A DNA stretch of 29,216 bases from an uncultured Bacilli bacterium (GTDB taxonomy: Bacteria > Bacillota_I > Bacilli_A > RF39 > UBA660). The DNA is taken from NCBI GenBank assembly GCA_947632495.1, contig CANRPL010000007.1, forward strand, positions 1-29,216. Reading direction: 5' to 3'. A program made the translations under genes and the position numbers. Shown piece after piece: positions 16,213 through 23,512 of this stretch. The notes below the pieces were generated by a model that was not told the DNA's origin, made no database searches, and saw only the letters and a program-made list of their open reading frames with translations. Every line of letters begins with the position of its first letter. Positions within the stretch are counted from its first letter, which is position 1.

Positions 16213-17013
16213 ATGAAGAAAAAGATAATATTATTCCTTGTTATTTCTCTATCATTTGCCTACAAATTTGATACAGCCCATGCTATAACTTGCTATTTTA
16301 GTAAATTAACGGGAAGAGTTAATGAATCATATACCGTTGTAATTAAAGATAATGGTGAAGTTGAGTCTATCAAATATCGAAGGGCAGATGAGGTTGGCGG
16401 ACAAGTATTTGAAGAAAAAACATATACTGATTGGACAACTGACTTTGTAGCTTGTCCATCATCTATCAGTGTCGGTAATAAAAAACTTATTGCCAATGGT
16501 GGCGTATATAAAAATACTGCCAGTCTTCGACCAGATAGTAATTCACATGAACCTAATGCTGATTTTATGACAACTGGTAATTATGTTTCATGTGGAGGAT
16601 CAGGAGATTCTGCGTTGATTAAGAATATTCCGTCTATCATTCCACGTTTATCAAAGGGACTATATAATGCTGTTTTAGTAATTGTGCCCACCATTATGAT
16701 ATTAATGGGAGCAATTGATTTAACTAAAGGTATTATGTCACAAAAAGAAGATGAAATAAGAAAAGGACGATCTTCATTTGTCAAAAGATTAATTATGGGT
16801 GTTGTTACTTTCTTTATTGTTGCTTTAGTTAAATTTCTTATAAATATTGTTAGTGATAACAATGATAATGCAGTTCGTATCATTGATTGCGTAAACTGTT
16901 TTATCAATGATGAATGCGGACAAAATGTTAGAAAAGATGGCGAGGCAGTTGATGTTCCTACTGGTGATGATAGCTCATCAAATGCTTCAAATACTGGTGA
17001 TTCAAGTTTATAA
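16213..17013 (+). CDS. Secreted protein with VirB2-like module (paralogue B)
   Basis: This 266-residue protein has a signal peptide (about 1-24, ending TAHA), a shorter ectodomain (about 25-135) starting ITCYFSKLTG, and a two-helix module with loop MSQKEDEIRKGRSSFVKR, ending IIDCVNCFINDEC. A polar Asp/Ser/Asn tail (about 240-266) follows. It is a paralogue of its neighbours. The start is 4 bases after the previous stop with an AGGAGTGAT ribosome site inside the previous gene. The role is unknown; a pilin variant of the type IV secretion part is inferred from the module. Confidence 0.63.
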   Translation: MKKKIILFLVISLSFAYKFDTAHAITCYFSKLTGRVNESYTVVIKDNGEVESIKYRRADEVGGQVFEEKTYTDWTTDFVACPSSISVGNKKLIANGGVYKNTASLRPDSNSHEPNADFMTTGNYVSCGGSGDSALIKNIPSIIPRLSKGLYNAVLVIVPTIMILMGAIDLTKGIMSQKEDEIRKGRSSFVKRLIMGVVTFFIVALVKFLINIVSDNNDNAVRIIDCVNCFINDECGQNVRKDGEAVDVPTGDDSSSNASNTGDSSL

Positions 17014-17068
17014 TATAGTTGCTTTATTTAATTTTTAGTGGTAATATTACTGCTTGGGTAAATTTGCT

Positions 17069-17074
17069 TATAAT
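17069..17074 (+). promoter_or_regulatory. Weak -10 candidate before paralogue C
   Basis: TATAAT lies 34 bases before the ATG in the 94-base gap between paralogues B and C, inside TTGCT/AGCAA (17064-17080), which could form a small hairpin. No good -35 is at 16-18 bp. The gap has a second imperfect hairpin (AGTGGT/ACTGCT, near 17037-17054). Confidence 0.25.
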
Positions 17075-17107
17075 TAGCAATGTTAGTGTTATTAGGAGGA
17101 TAAGTAT

Positions 17108-17533
17108 ATGAAGAAAAGCAAATTATTTAAATTGGTAGCGGTTGCTATGATGAGTATATCTCTATTTGTACCAAATACTTTAGCTGTAGATGTTTCATGT
17201 ACAGCTTTGGGTGATACTGTTGTTATTGATTCTTCAATTGTCGATTTAGTTCATTTGGTTATTAGAATTATTCAAATTGCTGTTCCTATTATTTTAGTAA
17301 TTTTTGGTATGTTTGATCTTGTAAAAGCTATGATGTCACAAAAAGAGGATGAGATTAAGAAAGGGCAACAGATATTTATCAAACGAGTTCTTGCTGCTGT
17401 TCTTGTTTTCTTTGTTATAGCTATTGTTAAATTTGTTATCAGCGCTGTTGCTGGTAATACTAGTAATGAACTTATCGATTGTATTAATTGCTTTGTCGAA
17501 GGTTCAGATTCTGCTTATTGTCCAAAAGGATAG
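17108..17533 (+). CDS. VirB2/TrbC-like pilin (paralogue C)
   Basis: This 141-residue protein is the plain form: signal peptide (about 1-26, ending NTLA), a short Cys-containing loop, helix 1 (about 45-70), charged loop MSQKEDEIKKGQQIFIKR, helix 2 (about 95-118), then LIDCINCFVEG and a final Cys. Length and two-helix topology match VirB2/TrbC pilins of type IV secretion systems, which are cleaved after the leader and polymerise into a pilus. Ribosome site TAGGAGGAT. It could be a pilus subunit, or a two-helix membrane component; assignment rests on topology and the VirB3/4/6-like neighbours. Confidence 0.7.
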   Translation: MKKSKLFKLVAVAMMSISLFVPNTLAVDVSCTALGDTVVIDSSIVDLVHLVIRIIQIAVPIILVIFGMFDLVKAMMSQKEDEIKKGQQIFIKRVLAAVLVFFVIAIVKFVISAVAGNTSNELIDCINCFVEGSDSAYCPKG

Positions 17534-17549
17534 AGTGTAAGGTGATATA

Positions 17550-18833
17550 GTGAAAAAGATTGATAAGAAATACTTATATATTATTGGTGGAATATTTGGT
17601 GTTATTATTCTTATCATTGGTGTTGTAGCGATAGCTCGTGCCTGTGAAGGACCTGGTAGCAATTTTGAAAAAGCTGAACGTCAAATGGTATCAGCAGCTA
17701 CTAAATATTTTAATAATAAGGAACATGGTTTACCAAAAGAATTTGAAAGTAAAGAAATAACTACGGCAGAACTTGCTAGTGCTGGTGTAATGAAACCATT
17801 AGAAAAAATTCTTGCTGATACAGCATGTACGGGAAAAGTTTATGTGTATAATTATGGTGGTCAAATATTATATATTCCAAGTTTACAATGTTCTAAATAT
17901 AAGACCAATACTTTAGCTGATCAAATTAAAAAGGATAGTTTAATCGAAGAAAAGCAAACAGATGAGAATACTTCAACTACGGAAAGTCCAACTTCAAATC
18001 AAGTTTCCAACTCTAATGTTTCTTCTAATAGCAATCAAGTAGTTAATAGTAATTCTAATTCTAACGAAAATCAAATCAATACTGACGAGTCAGCTACTGG
18101 AAATACTAGTGTTCCTGAAAGTAGTGAACCAGAAGAGGTAACTGATGATTATCCGGCTGGTTTATATGAGATGGGCGATCGTTACGTATTTAGAGGCAAG
18201 AGACCAAATAATTATATTAGTTTTGGTGGTACTACATGGCGTATTATTGATATTGATGCCAACGATATAATTAGGGTAATTAAAGCTCAACCAGAAAAAA
18301 GGGCAATCGCTTGGGATAATAAATATAATTCTGATGCTAAAAAGAATTATGGTATCAATGATTATAAAAATAGTTATTTACTAGAATTTATGAATGATAA
18401 TTATAAGGGCTTTAAAGATTCTACTAAACTTCATATTGCGCCACATACAGTATGTGTTGGTAAAAGGGATGATCAACAATTAGATATAAGCTATGATATC
18501 GATTGTGCTGAAACTCTTCCAAATCAATATATGAGTGTTGTTAGTAGTTCTGATGTTGCTCGTGCTTCATTAGATGAACATTGTTTGAAAATAACTAATG
18601 GAGCTTGTACAAATTATAATTATTTCTCTACAGTAACGACAGAAACCTGGACAACTAATGCTTTGACGCGTAACTCTTACGAGGTTGTATATATAAATAA
18701 CAATACAGCTTCTGGGTTAATGGCTCGTAAAACAGCCGCTTATAACTGGGTTATTGCGTTCAACGGAAAGGAAAAATTTATTTCCGGTAAAGGTACCCAA
18801 GAAAACCCATATGTTATTACTGCTGCATCATAG
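17550..18833 (+). CDS. Pilin-like protein with large C-terminal surface domain
   Basis: This 427-residue protein starts GTG or TTG-free at the GTG of 17550 (ribosome site AAGGTGAT). An N-terminal membrane helix (about 8-29) leads to a pseudopilin-like domain (about 35-120: AERQMVSAATKYF, ITTAELASAGVMKPL, CTGKVYVYNYGGQILYI, with two Cys), a Ser/Asn/Thr/Glu linker (about 130-205) and a C-terminal domain (about 208-427) starting YVFRGKRPNNYISFGGTTWR and ending GKGTQENPYVI. Domains with this FxGTxWRI start and GxGTxxxPY end occur on surface proteins of gut Bacillota as I recall them, but I cannot name a family. It probably presents this domain on a fibre (adhesin-like). No VirB2-like module. Confidence 0.6.
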   Translation: MKKIDKKYLYIIGGIFGVIILIIGVVAIARACEGPGSNFEKAERQMVSAATKYFNNKEHGLPKEFESKEITTAELASAGVMKPLEKILADTACTGKVYVYNYGGQILYIPSLQCSKYKTNTLADQIKKDSLIEEKQTDENTSTTESPTSNQVSNSNVSSNSNQVVNSNSNSNENQINTDESATGNTSVPESSEPEEVTDDYPAGLYEMGDRYVFRGKRPNNYISFGGTTWRIIDIDANDIIRVIKAQPEKRAIAWDNKYNSDAKKNYGINDYKNSYLLEFMNDNYKGFKDSTKLHIAPHTVCVGKRDDQQLDISYDIDCAETLPNQYMSVVSSSDVARASLDEHCLKITNGACTNYNYFSTVTTETWTTNALTRNSYEVVYINNNTASGLMARKTAAYNWVIAFNGKEKFISGKGTQENPYVITAAS

Positions 18834-18844
18834 TATTGAATTAA

Positions 18845-18873
18845 TTGACAAAGAAAATATATTATAGTATAAT
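18845..18873 (+). promoter_or_regulatory. Consensus sigma-A promoter of paralogue D
   Basis: TTGACA (18845-18850) and TATAAT (18868-18873) are both perfect with a 17-bp spacer, the only fully consensus promoter seen in this window. The expected transcription start is near 18880, just before the GAGAGG ribosome site, giving a leader of about 20 bases. Confidence 0.9.
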
Positions 18874-18898
18874 CATTTTAGAGAGGATGTGCATTAAG

Positions 18899-19297
18899 AT
18901 GTTTGATTTAGTTAATGTTTTAGCTAGTATAAATACAAAAGGTACATATACATGCGGAGGACTTAACATTGACTTTACTGGTATGCTTCCAAATGCTGTT
19001 TCTATAGTTGTTAAAATTATTTGGATTGCAGTGCCTGTTTTATTAGTAATCTTTGGTTTATTAGATTTAGCAAAAGCTGTTATGGCTCAAAAAGAAGATG
19101 AAATTAAAAAAGGACAACAAACTTTGGTTAAGAGGGTTATTGCTGCTTTAATTGTCTTCTTTGTAATATCTATTGTTAGGGTACTTATTGGATGGGTATC
19201 TGGTGATGATGAAACGGTAGTAAATTGCTTTAACTGTTTTGTTAATGGTGAAGTAGGAGCCAAGGGTTGCGATTCTCAAGGTGCCGAAGGTATGTAA
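18899..19297 (+). CDS. VirB2-like pilin in its own transcription unit (paralogue D, candidate major subunit)
   Basis: The ATG at 18899 gives 132 residues. Earlier in-frame starts are less likely: TTG 18845 is in the promoter and ATG 18887 abuts the GAGAGG ribosome site. There is no classical signal peptide: MFDLVNVLASIN, one Cys (about 20), helix 1 (about 35-60), loop MAQKEDEIKKGQQTLVKR, helix 2 (about 80-105), then VVNCFNCFVNGE and a final Cys. The perfect promoter in front and the terminator behind suggest much higher expression than its neighbours, as expected for the main subunit. It closely resembles C but lacks the N-terminal leader. Function inferred from module and context. Confidence 0.68.
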   Translation: MFDLVNVLASINTKGTYTCGGLNIDFTGMLPNAVSIVVKIIWIAVPVLLVIFGLLDLAKAVMAQKEDEIKKGQQTLVKRVIAALIVFFVISIVRVLIGWVSGDDETVVNCFNCFVNGEVGAKGCDSQGAEGM

Positions 19298-19303
19298 TAT
19301 ATT

Positions 19304-19333
19304 AAAAAACTATTTATTTAATAGTTTTTTTTT
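19304..19333 (+). terminator. Intrinsic terminator after paralogue D
   Basis: AAAAACTATT (19305-19314) and AATAGTTTTT (19320-19329), with loop TATTT, are followed by the rest of a nine-T run (19325-19333). It ends the single-gene unit 18899-19297. Confidence 0.78.
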
Positions 19334-19341
19334 GTTATAAT
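19333..19341 (+). promoter_or_regulatory. Extended -10 for the paralogue E / virB operon
   Basis: TGTTATAAT overlaps the T-tract end and stands 35 bases before the ATG at 19377. The -35 area lies in the terminator stem and is poor (TTTATT). It is the only visible promoter between the terminator and the downstream operon. Confidence 0.5.
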
Positions 19342-19376
19342 ATTGATAGGAGTGTGTGCCAAAGAAGAGGTGGCTT

Positions 19377-20468
19377 ATGAATAAAAAATTAATGACTTTT
19401 GTAATTGGTTTAATTGCAATGTTTTTTTGCGTTACTAAGGTTAGCGCTTTTAAGTGTGAATACTTTTATCCAGATAGTGATCAGGAAGATATGCCAGATA
19501 TAACTTTTGAAGTTACTGGTGATGGTAAAACCCCTAGTGTCGCTATTAATTTACAAAGATCAAAAGATCTTTCTGGCTATAATTTAACGCCAGTTTCAAA
19601 TGAAGATAAACTTGTAGATACAGATAATAACATTTATGACACAAAAACAGTAATATATAAATTGTATGCTAATGCTTCTATATATGAAGAATCTGTCAAG
19701 CATGCTGGAACAGAGGATAATGGTGCATGTCCGGAACAAGTAAAGACAATTACTCAAACGATAAGCCATAGTTCGTTAACAGGCGGTATACCTACTGTAA
19801 ACAAATATATATATATATATGTTGACGATTTAACTGCACCTCAACTTGAAGAAAGCGCTTTCTTAAAGACAGTTACGACTTCTGATTTAAAAACATTATA
19901 TTTGAAAGACTATGATCCAGAAATGGATGCCGATAAAACGAAGTGTACAACATATGACTCATATATGCGCTTTTTGGAAGAAGATATCGCTAAAACAGGA
20001 AGTTGTGAGGGCAATTCATATTTTACGAGAACTTACCAAGAGTTAAATGATTTATGTGATAGTTTTAGATCAACTTCAAGTTATATGGATGAAGATGATC
20101 CGGGATCAGCTAGAGTTTGCAGTGTCGCTTGTTCACGCTTACGTGATGATGTTGCACTGATATGCGATGCTGATATTAATACTACTTCATGTAACTCTTT
20201 AGGCAATGAGGTAACAGCATGGCTATTTAAAATAATTCGTTTCTTAAGATATGCTATACCAGCTTTATTAATTGTTTTAAGTATTTTAGACTTTATTAAA
20301 GCTATAGCATCTGATAGTGATGATGAAATGAAGAAGGTTACATCACGATTTACTAAACGTTTGATAGCAGCAGCGTTAATCTTCTTAATACCATTTGTAT
20401 TAGACTTTATTTTAAGAATGTTTAATATACCAGGCTTAAATGCTGAAAATCCATTTTGTGCAAATTAA
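19377..20468 (+). CDS. Secreted protein with divergent VirB2-like module (paralogue E)
   Basis: The ATG at 19377 follows AAGAAGAGGTGG and starts a clean signal peptide (MNKKLMTFVIGLIAMFFCVTKVSA, about 1-24); an upstream GTG at 19356 would add 7 residues before it and is less likely. The ectodomain (about 25-270) has about ten Cys. The module (about 272-363) has the same two helices with loop ASDSDDEMKKVTSRFTKR in place of QKEDEIKK, ends GLNAENPFCAN and lacks the CxNCF tail. It precedes the VirB6-like gene by 20 bases. An (AT)8 tract (19805-19820) lies in the ectodomain. It could be a dedicated pilin cap or a partner of VirB6; unknown. Confidence 0.62.
   Translation: MNKKLMTFVIGLIAMFFCVTKVSAFKCEYFYPDSDQEDMPDITFEVTGDGKTPSVAINLQRSKDLSGYNLTPVSNEDKLVDTDNNIYDTKTVIYKLYANASIYEESVKHAGTEDNGACPEQVKTITQTISHSSLTGGIPTVNKYIYIYVDDLTAPQLEESAFLKTVTTSDLKTLYLKDYDPEMDADKTKCTTYDSYMRFLEEDIAKTGSCEGNSYFTRTYQELNDLCDSFRSTSSYMDEDDPGSARVCSVACSRLRDDVALICDADINTTSCNSLGNEVTAWLFKIIRFLRYAIPALLIVLSILDFIKAIASDSDDEMKKVTSRFTKRLIAAALIFLIPFVLDFILRMFNIPGLNAENPFCAN
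19805..19820 (+). repeat. (AT)8 dinucleotide tract inside paralogue E
   Basis: Eight AT units encode an alternating Ile-Tyr stretch. A gain or loss of one unit would shift frame in the ectodomain, which is a possible on/off switch, or it may be simple AT-rich sequence. Confidence 0.6.
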
Positions 20469-20488
20469 TGAATGGGGATTGATAATTT

Positions 20489-22648
20489 ATGGGATTTATA
20501 ATTAAGTCTCTAAGGACAGTATTCTTTTCACTGGACAAGATTATATATGGCTTGATTGATGATGTATATGGGCTTTTAATGCAATTATCCCGTACATCAA
20601 TCTTTAGTCAAAAGGTTATAAACGATTTTGCTGAAAGAATATATGCGATAATTGGAATATTTATGCTTTTTAAGGTAAGTATTTCTCTGATTAATTATGT
20701 TTTAAATCCAGATGAATTTACGGATAAAGATAAAGGCTTTACTTCCATTATTAAGCATGTAATTTTATCATTGGTAATGATCGTTTTGGTACCATATATT
20801 TTTACGGAAGCCTTTGACTTACAATCAATGATTTTAAAAGAAAATACAATTATGAATTTTGTTTTTGGTGGACCAGAATCAAATACTAGTCAGTTACCAA
20901 TATCAAATTCTAGCTATACAGAAGCGGCGGGGCAAAAGATTCAATTTACCATTATGTATGCTTTTGCTCAACCTAATTATGAAGAATTTGCTCATGATCC
21001 AGAACATGATTTAATTGACTGCCGTGAAGCGTATGAGCAAGACACAAATAAAGGTAGTTCTACTTACGGACAGTATAAGTTTAGAAAACTTGCTGCTTTA
21101 GAAGAAGGCGCAGAACCAAGATCTTCACAGTTTGTTTATCATTTACGTGAGTCTTGTTATGGCGTTTATAACGCTGACGAAGATGTCTATGAAGAAGATG
21201 GAGAGTTAGGCCAACTTTTAGCGTTATTTAGAGATGGTGATACATCTGGAACTGACTATAGTGATGCATATCAAGATTATGCTCAAGGTGTTGCCCAACA
21301 AAGCTTTACACTTTTCTTTAAAAAGGAAGCTATGCTTGCCAAAGAAGATGGCGATGATGGTCGCTATTTCATTAACTACCGCTTTGGAATTAGTACCGGT
21401 GTCGGTGTTGCAATTCTGTATCTATTCTTGATGTTCTGTATTGATGTTGCTATTCGTTCTATTAAACTAGGTTTCTTACAGATGATTGCACCTATACCAA
21501 TTTTGTCATATTGTGATCCAAAAGCTGGCAAAGATGGTATGTTTAAAAAGTGGCTTGATATGTCATGGAAAACCTATTTAGATTTATTTATGCGTCTAGC
21601 TGCTCTATATTTTGGTATATATGTAATTAGTTTAATTGGAAGCTTTAGAGATGTTGTAACTGGTGATCTAGTTTCAGGATGGATTGTATCTGTCTTTATG
21701 ATTGTTGGTATTCTAATCTTTGTTAAAAAACTTCCTGATATTATGAAAGAAGTATTTAACATTAAGTCTGAAGGTAAATTCACTCTTAATCCTCTTAAAC
21801 GATTAGAAAATGATATGCTTGGTGGTAAACTTGCAGCTAACGCTGGTAAGAAAGCTTTAGGAACTGCTACTGGACTTGGAGCTGCTGGTTTAGTTGGAGC
21901 AGCAGGATTAGCTACAGGCCAGGGTCTTCGTTTAGGAGCGATGGGTAAAGCTGTTGCCGGTGGATTTAGAGGGGATAAATTTGGTAAGAACTTCTCTAAT
22001 TCTTATGCCGCAGCTCGTGCTCGTAAAAGACAAGTTGATGCAATGCATGACGATGGTGTAAGTCCACTATCGGTTGGAGCAGAAAAATTTAAGAACGTCT
22101 TTAGAGGACAATCTCCTGCTGAACACATTAAGTCTGTTAGTGGAGGATTGAAGGCTATTCAAGATGATTATGCACAATATGAAAAAGTTGCTGCTGGTGT
22201 AGATAAAGTTGCTAAAGATCTTGATAAGCGTCGTAAAGCCGCTGAAGCTGCTGGTGATTATGCTGAAACTAAAAAATGGGCTGATGCATTCGACGCTCGT
22301 GTTAAACAGATTGCTCAAAACAAAGGTAGAATTGTAACTGATGATAATTTCCATGTTGATGCTTCAGGTAGCTTCACAATCGATAGTACTGCAGCAACTG
22401 CCGAAAATGCTGCATTAAAGAATATTGCTGACCATATGGCAGGCCTTGCTGGTGAATTGAATAGGTCAGGCAGCAACGTTGATGGATTTCAACGTGTTGA
22501 AGTGGCAACGACAGCATCTGGCGGATTGGATGACATTAAGAAAATTAAAACTCAAGCTCAAGGATCTCAACAGTCTATCGATACTAATGCTGCTACACGT
22601 CGTGCAAACGATATGGATAAATATACAGGCGGAACGAAGAAGAAATAA
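20489..22648 (+). CDS. VirB6/TrbL-like membrane channel protein
   Basis: This 719-residue protein has membrane helices near 48-68, 88-112, 300-345, 365-388 and 397-417, with a 190-residue outside loop (about 113-299) and a soluble C-terminal region (about 430-719) rich in Ala, Gly and Lys, including LGTATGLGAAGLVGAAGLA and a helical/coiled part. It has the layout of VirB6/TrbL-like proteins of Gram-positive type IV secretion systems: multi-pass core with APIPILSYCDPKAGKDGMFK (about 334-353) between helices, then a long cytosolic tail. It would form the inner-membrane part of the channel with VirB3/VirB4. It precedes the VirB3-like gene by 17 bases. Assignment by topology and context; the sequence is too diverged to prove by eye. 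Confidence 0.7.
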   Translation: MGFIIKSLRTVFFSLDKIIYGLIDDVYGLLMQLSRTSIFSQKVINDFAERIYAIIGIFMLFKVSISLINYVLNPDEFTDKDKGFTSIIKHVILSLVMIVLVPYIFTEAFDLQSMILKENTIMNFVFGGPESNTSQLPISNSSYTEAAGQKIQFTIMYAFAQPNYEEFAHDPEHDLIDCREAYEQDTNKGSSTYGQYKFRKLAALEEGAEPRSSQFVYHLRESCYGVYNADEDVYEEDGELGQLLALFRDGDTSGTDYSDAYQDYAQGVAQQSFTLFFKKEAMLAKEDGDDGRYFINYRFGISTGVGVAILYLFLMFCIDVAIRSIKLGFLQMIAPIPILSYCDPKAGKDGMFKKWLDMSWKTYLDLFMRLAALYFGIYVISLIGSFRDVVTGDLVSGWIVSVFMIVGILIFVKKLPDIMKEVFNIKSEGKFTLNPLKRLENDMLGGKLAANAGKKALGTATGLGAAGLVGAAGLATGQGLRLGAMGKAVAGGFRGDKFGKNFSNSYAAARARKRQVDAMHDDGVSPLSVGAEKFKNVFRGQSPAEHIKSVSGGLKAIQDDYAQYEKVAAGVDKVAKDLDKRRKAAEAAGDYAETKKWADAFDARVKQIAQNKGRIVTDDNFHVDASGSFTIDSTAATAENAALKNIADHMAGLAGELNRSGSNVDGFQRVEVATTASGGLDDIKKIKTQAQGSQQSIDTNAATRRANDMDKYTGGTKKK

Positions 22649-22665
22649 AAAGGGTGTGATACATA

Positions 22666-22983
22666 GTGAATGGTTATTTAATACCTGCCAATTCAAAGAA
22701 GTCAATGTTGATATTTGGTATTTTCAACAAAAGCGATTTGATTTTGTTTAGCATAGGAATAGGAATTTCGCTCCTACTCCTTATGCTACTACCAGTTGAT
22801 CAGTTGTTATATGCTATTTTAGCAATAACACCTGGAGCAATTATGGCATTATTGGTTATGCCTATTCCTAATTATCATAATATTCGAACGATAATTAGGT
22901 TAGCATATACGTTCTATACTACAAGACAACAATTTGTATGGAAAGGTTGGTGTTTTAGCGATGGCGACGAAGACAAAAAGTAA
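22666..22983 (+). CDS. VirB3/PrgI-like small membrane protein
   Basis: This 105-residue protein starts at GTG 22666 (ribosome site AAGGGTGTGAT). It has a short polar start (MNGYLIPANSKKS), two adjacent helices (about 22-42 and 46-64) and a soluble end (about 65-105). This is the PrgI/VirB3 plan: a two-helix protein coded directly before the VirB4 ATPase and binding it. Its 3' end overlaps the start of the next gene by 23 bases. No second ribosome site or earlier start is visible. Confidence 0.72.
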   Translation: MNGYLIPANSKKSMLIFGIFNKSDLILFSIGIGISLLLLMLLPVDQLLYAILAITPGAIMALLVMPIPNYHNIRTIIRLAYTFYTTRQQFVWKGWCFSDGDEDKK

Positions 22984-23512
22984 ATATACGGCAGATGATA
23001 TCCCTGTAAAGAGTATTACTAATGGCGTTATATATCTAGAAGGGAAAGATAATTTAAAAGTTACTGGTGTTAAAATTATGCCACGTAATATCTTTATTCT
23101 TAATCCTAGTATGCAAGATGCCATTATAACTAATCTTAAAACGGTTTATAATGTTATCGATTATGAATTTTGGATTGTTGTTGCGGATCGCCCTGTTGAT
23201 ATTAATATTTATTTATCAGAACTTGAACTTTTGTATAATCGTACAACTGATCCTGCTCGTCGTAAGATTATCAACCAAGATTTAAGTAAAGCCAATATGT
23301 TTATGAATAATAATGTTGTTGATACTGAATATTTCCTATTATTTAAAGAGAAAAATGACGACGTTATAAATAAACGAATTAGAAATTTAATTAACAATTT
23401 TGCCAATGCAGGTTTAACGGCATTTCAAACGACTAATGACGATTTACGTATGATACTAGATAACTTCTTAAATGGTGGTGTAACAACAGAGTTTGGGACG
23501 GTGTTATCATGA
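22961..23512 (+). CDS. TraC-like/VirB4 N-terminal domain protein
   Basis: The ATG at 22961 gives 183 residues beginning MATKTKSKYTADDIPVKSI; a TTG start 9 codons earlier is possible. GGAAAGG (22940-22946) is a ribosome site at a rather long 14-base spacing. There is no membrane helix. A beta-strand pattern like the start of VirB4/TraC ATPases is visible (GVIYLEGKDNLKVTGVKIMP, then DAIITNLKTVYNVIDYEFWI and VADRPVDINIYLSELELLYN). It lacks a P-loop and is fully soluble. The stop overlaps the next start (ATGA, 23509-23512), so it is made in step with the VirB4 ATPase and very likely supplies a domain usually fused or partnered with it. Confidence 0.7.
   Translation: MATKTKSKYTADDIPVKSITNGVIYLEGKDNLKVTGVKIMPRNIFILNPSMQDAIITNLKTVYNVIDYEFWIVVADRPVDINIYLSELELLYNRTTDPARRKIINQDLSKANMFMNNNVVDTEYFLLFKEKNDDVINKRIRNLINNFANAGLTAFQTTNDDLRMILDNFLNGGVTTEFGTVLS

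Noticed and set aside
16581..16907. Minus-strand open frame opposite paralogue B and similar antisense frames elsewhere (1784, 8695, 12479, 21574, 22067)
   Set aside because: They lie wholly opposite convincing genes, lack ribosome sites and have no recognisable protein features.
18845..18898. Longer start (TTG 18845 or ATG 18887) for paralogue D
   Set aside because: TTG overlaps the perfect -35 box; ATG 18887 touches the ribosome site, leaving no spacing.
19356..19376. GTG start for paralogue E
   Set aside because: It would put seven residues before an otherwise normal signal peptide; ATG 19377 has the better ribosome site.
22479..22751. Plus-strand overlapping frame at the end of the VirB6-like gene
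   Set aside because: Shadow of the VirB6-like tail and VirB3-like gene, with no ribosome site or family features.
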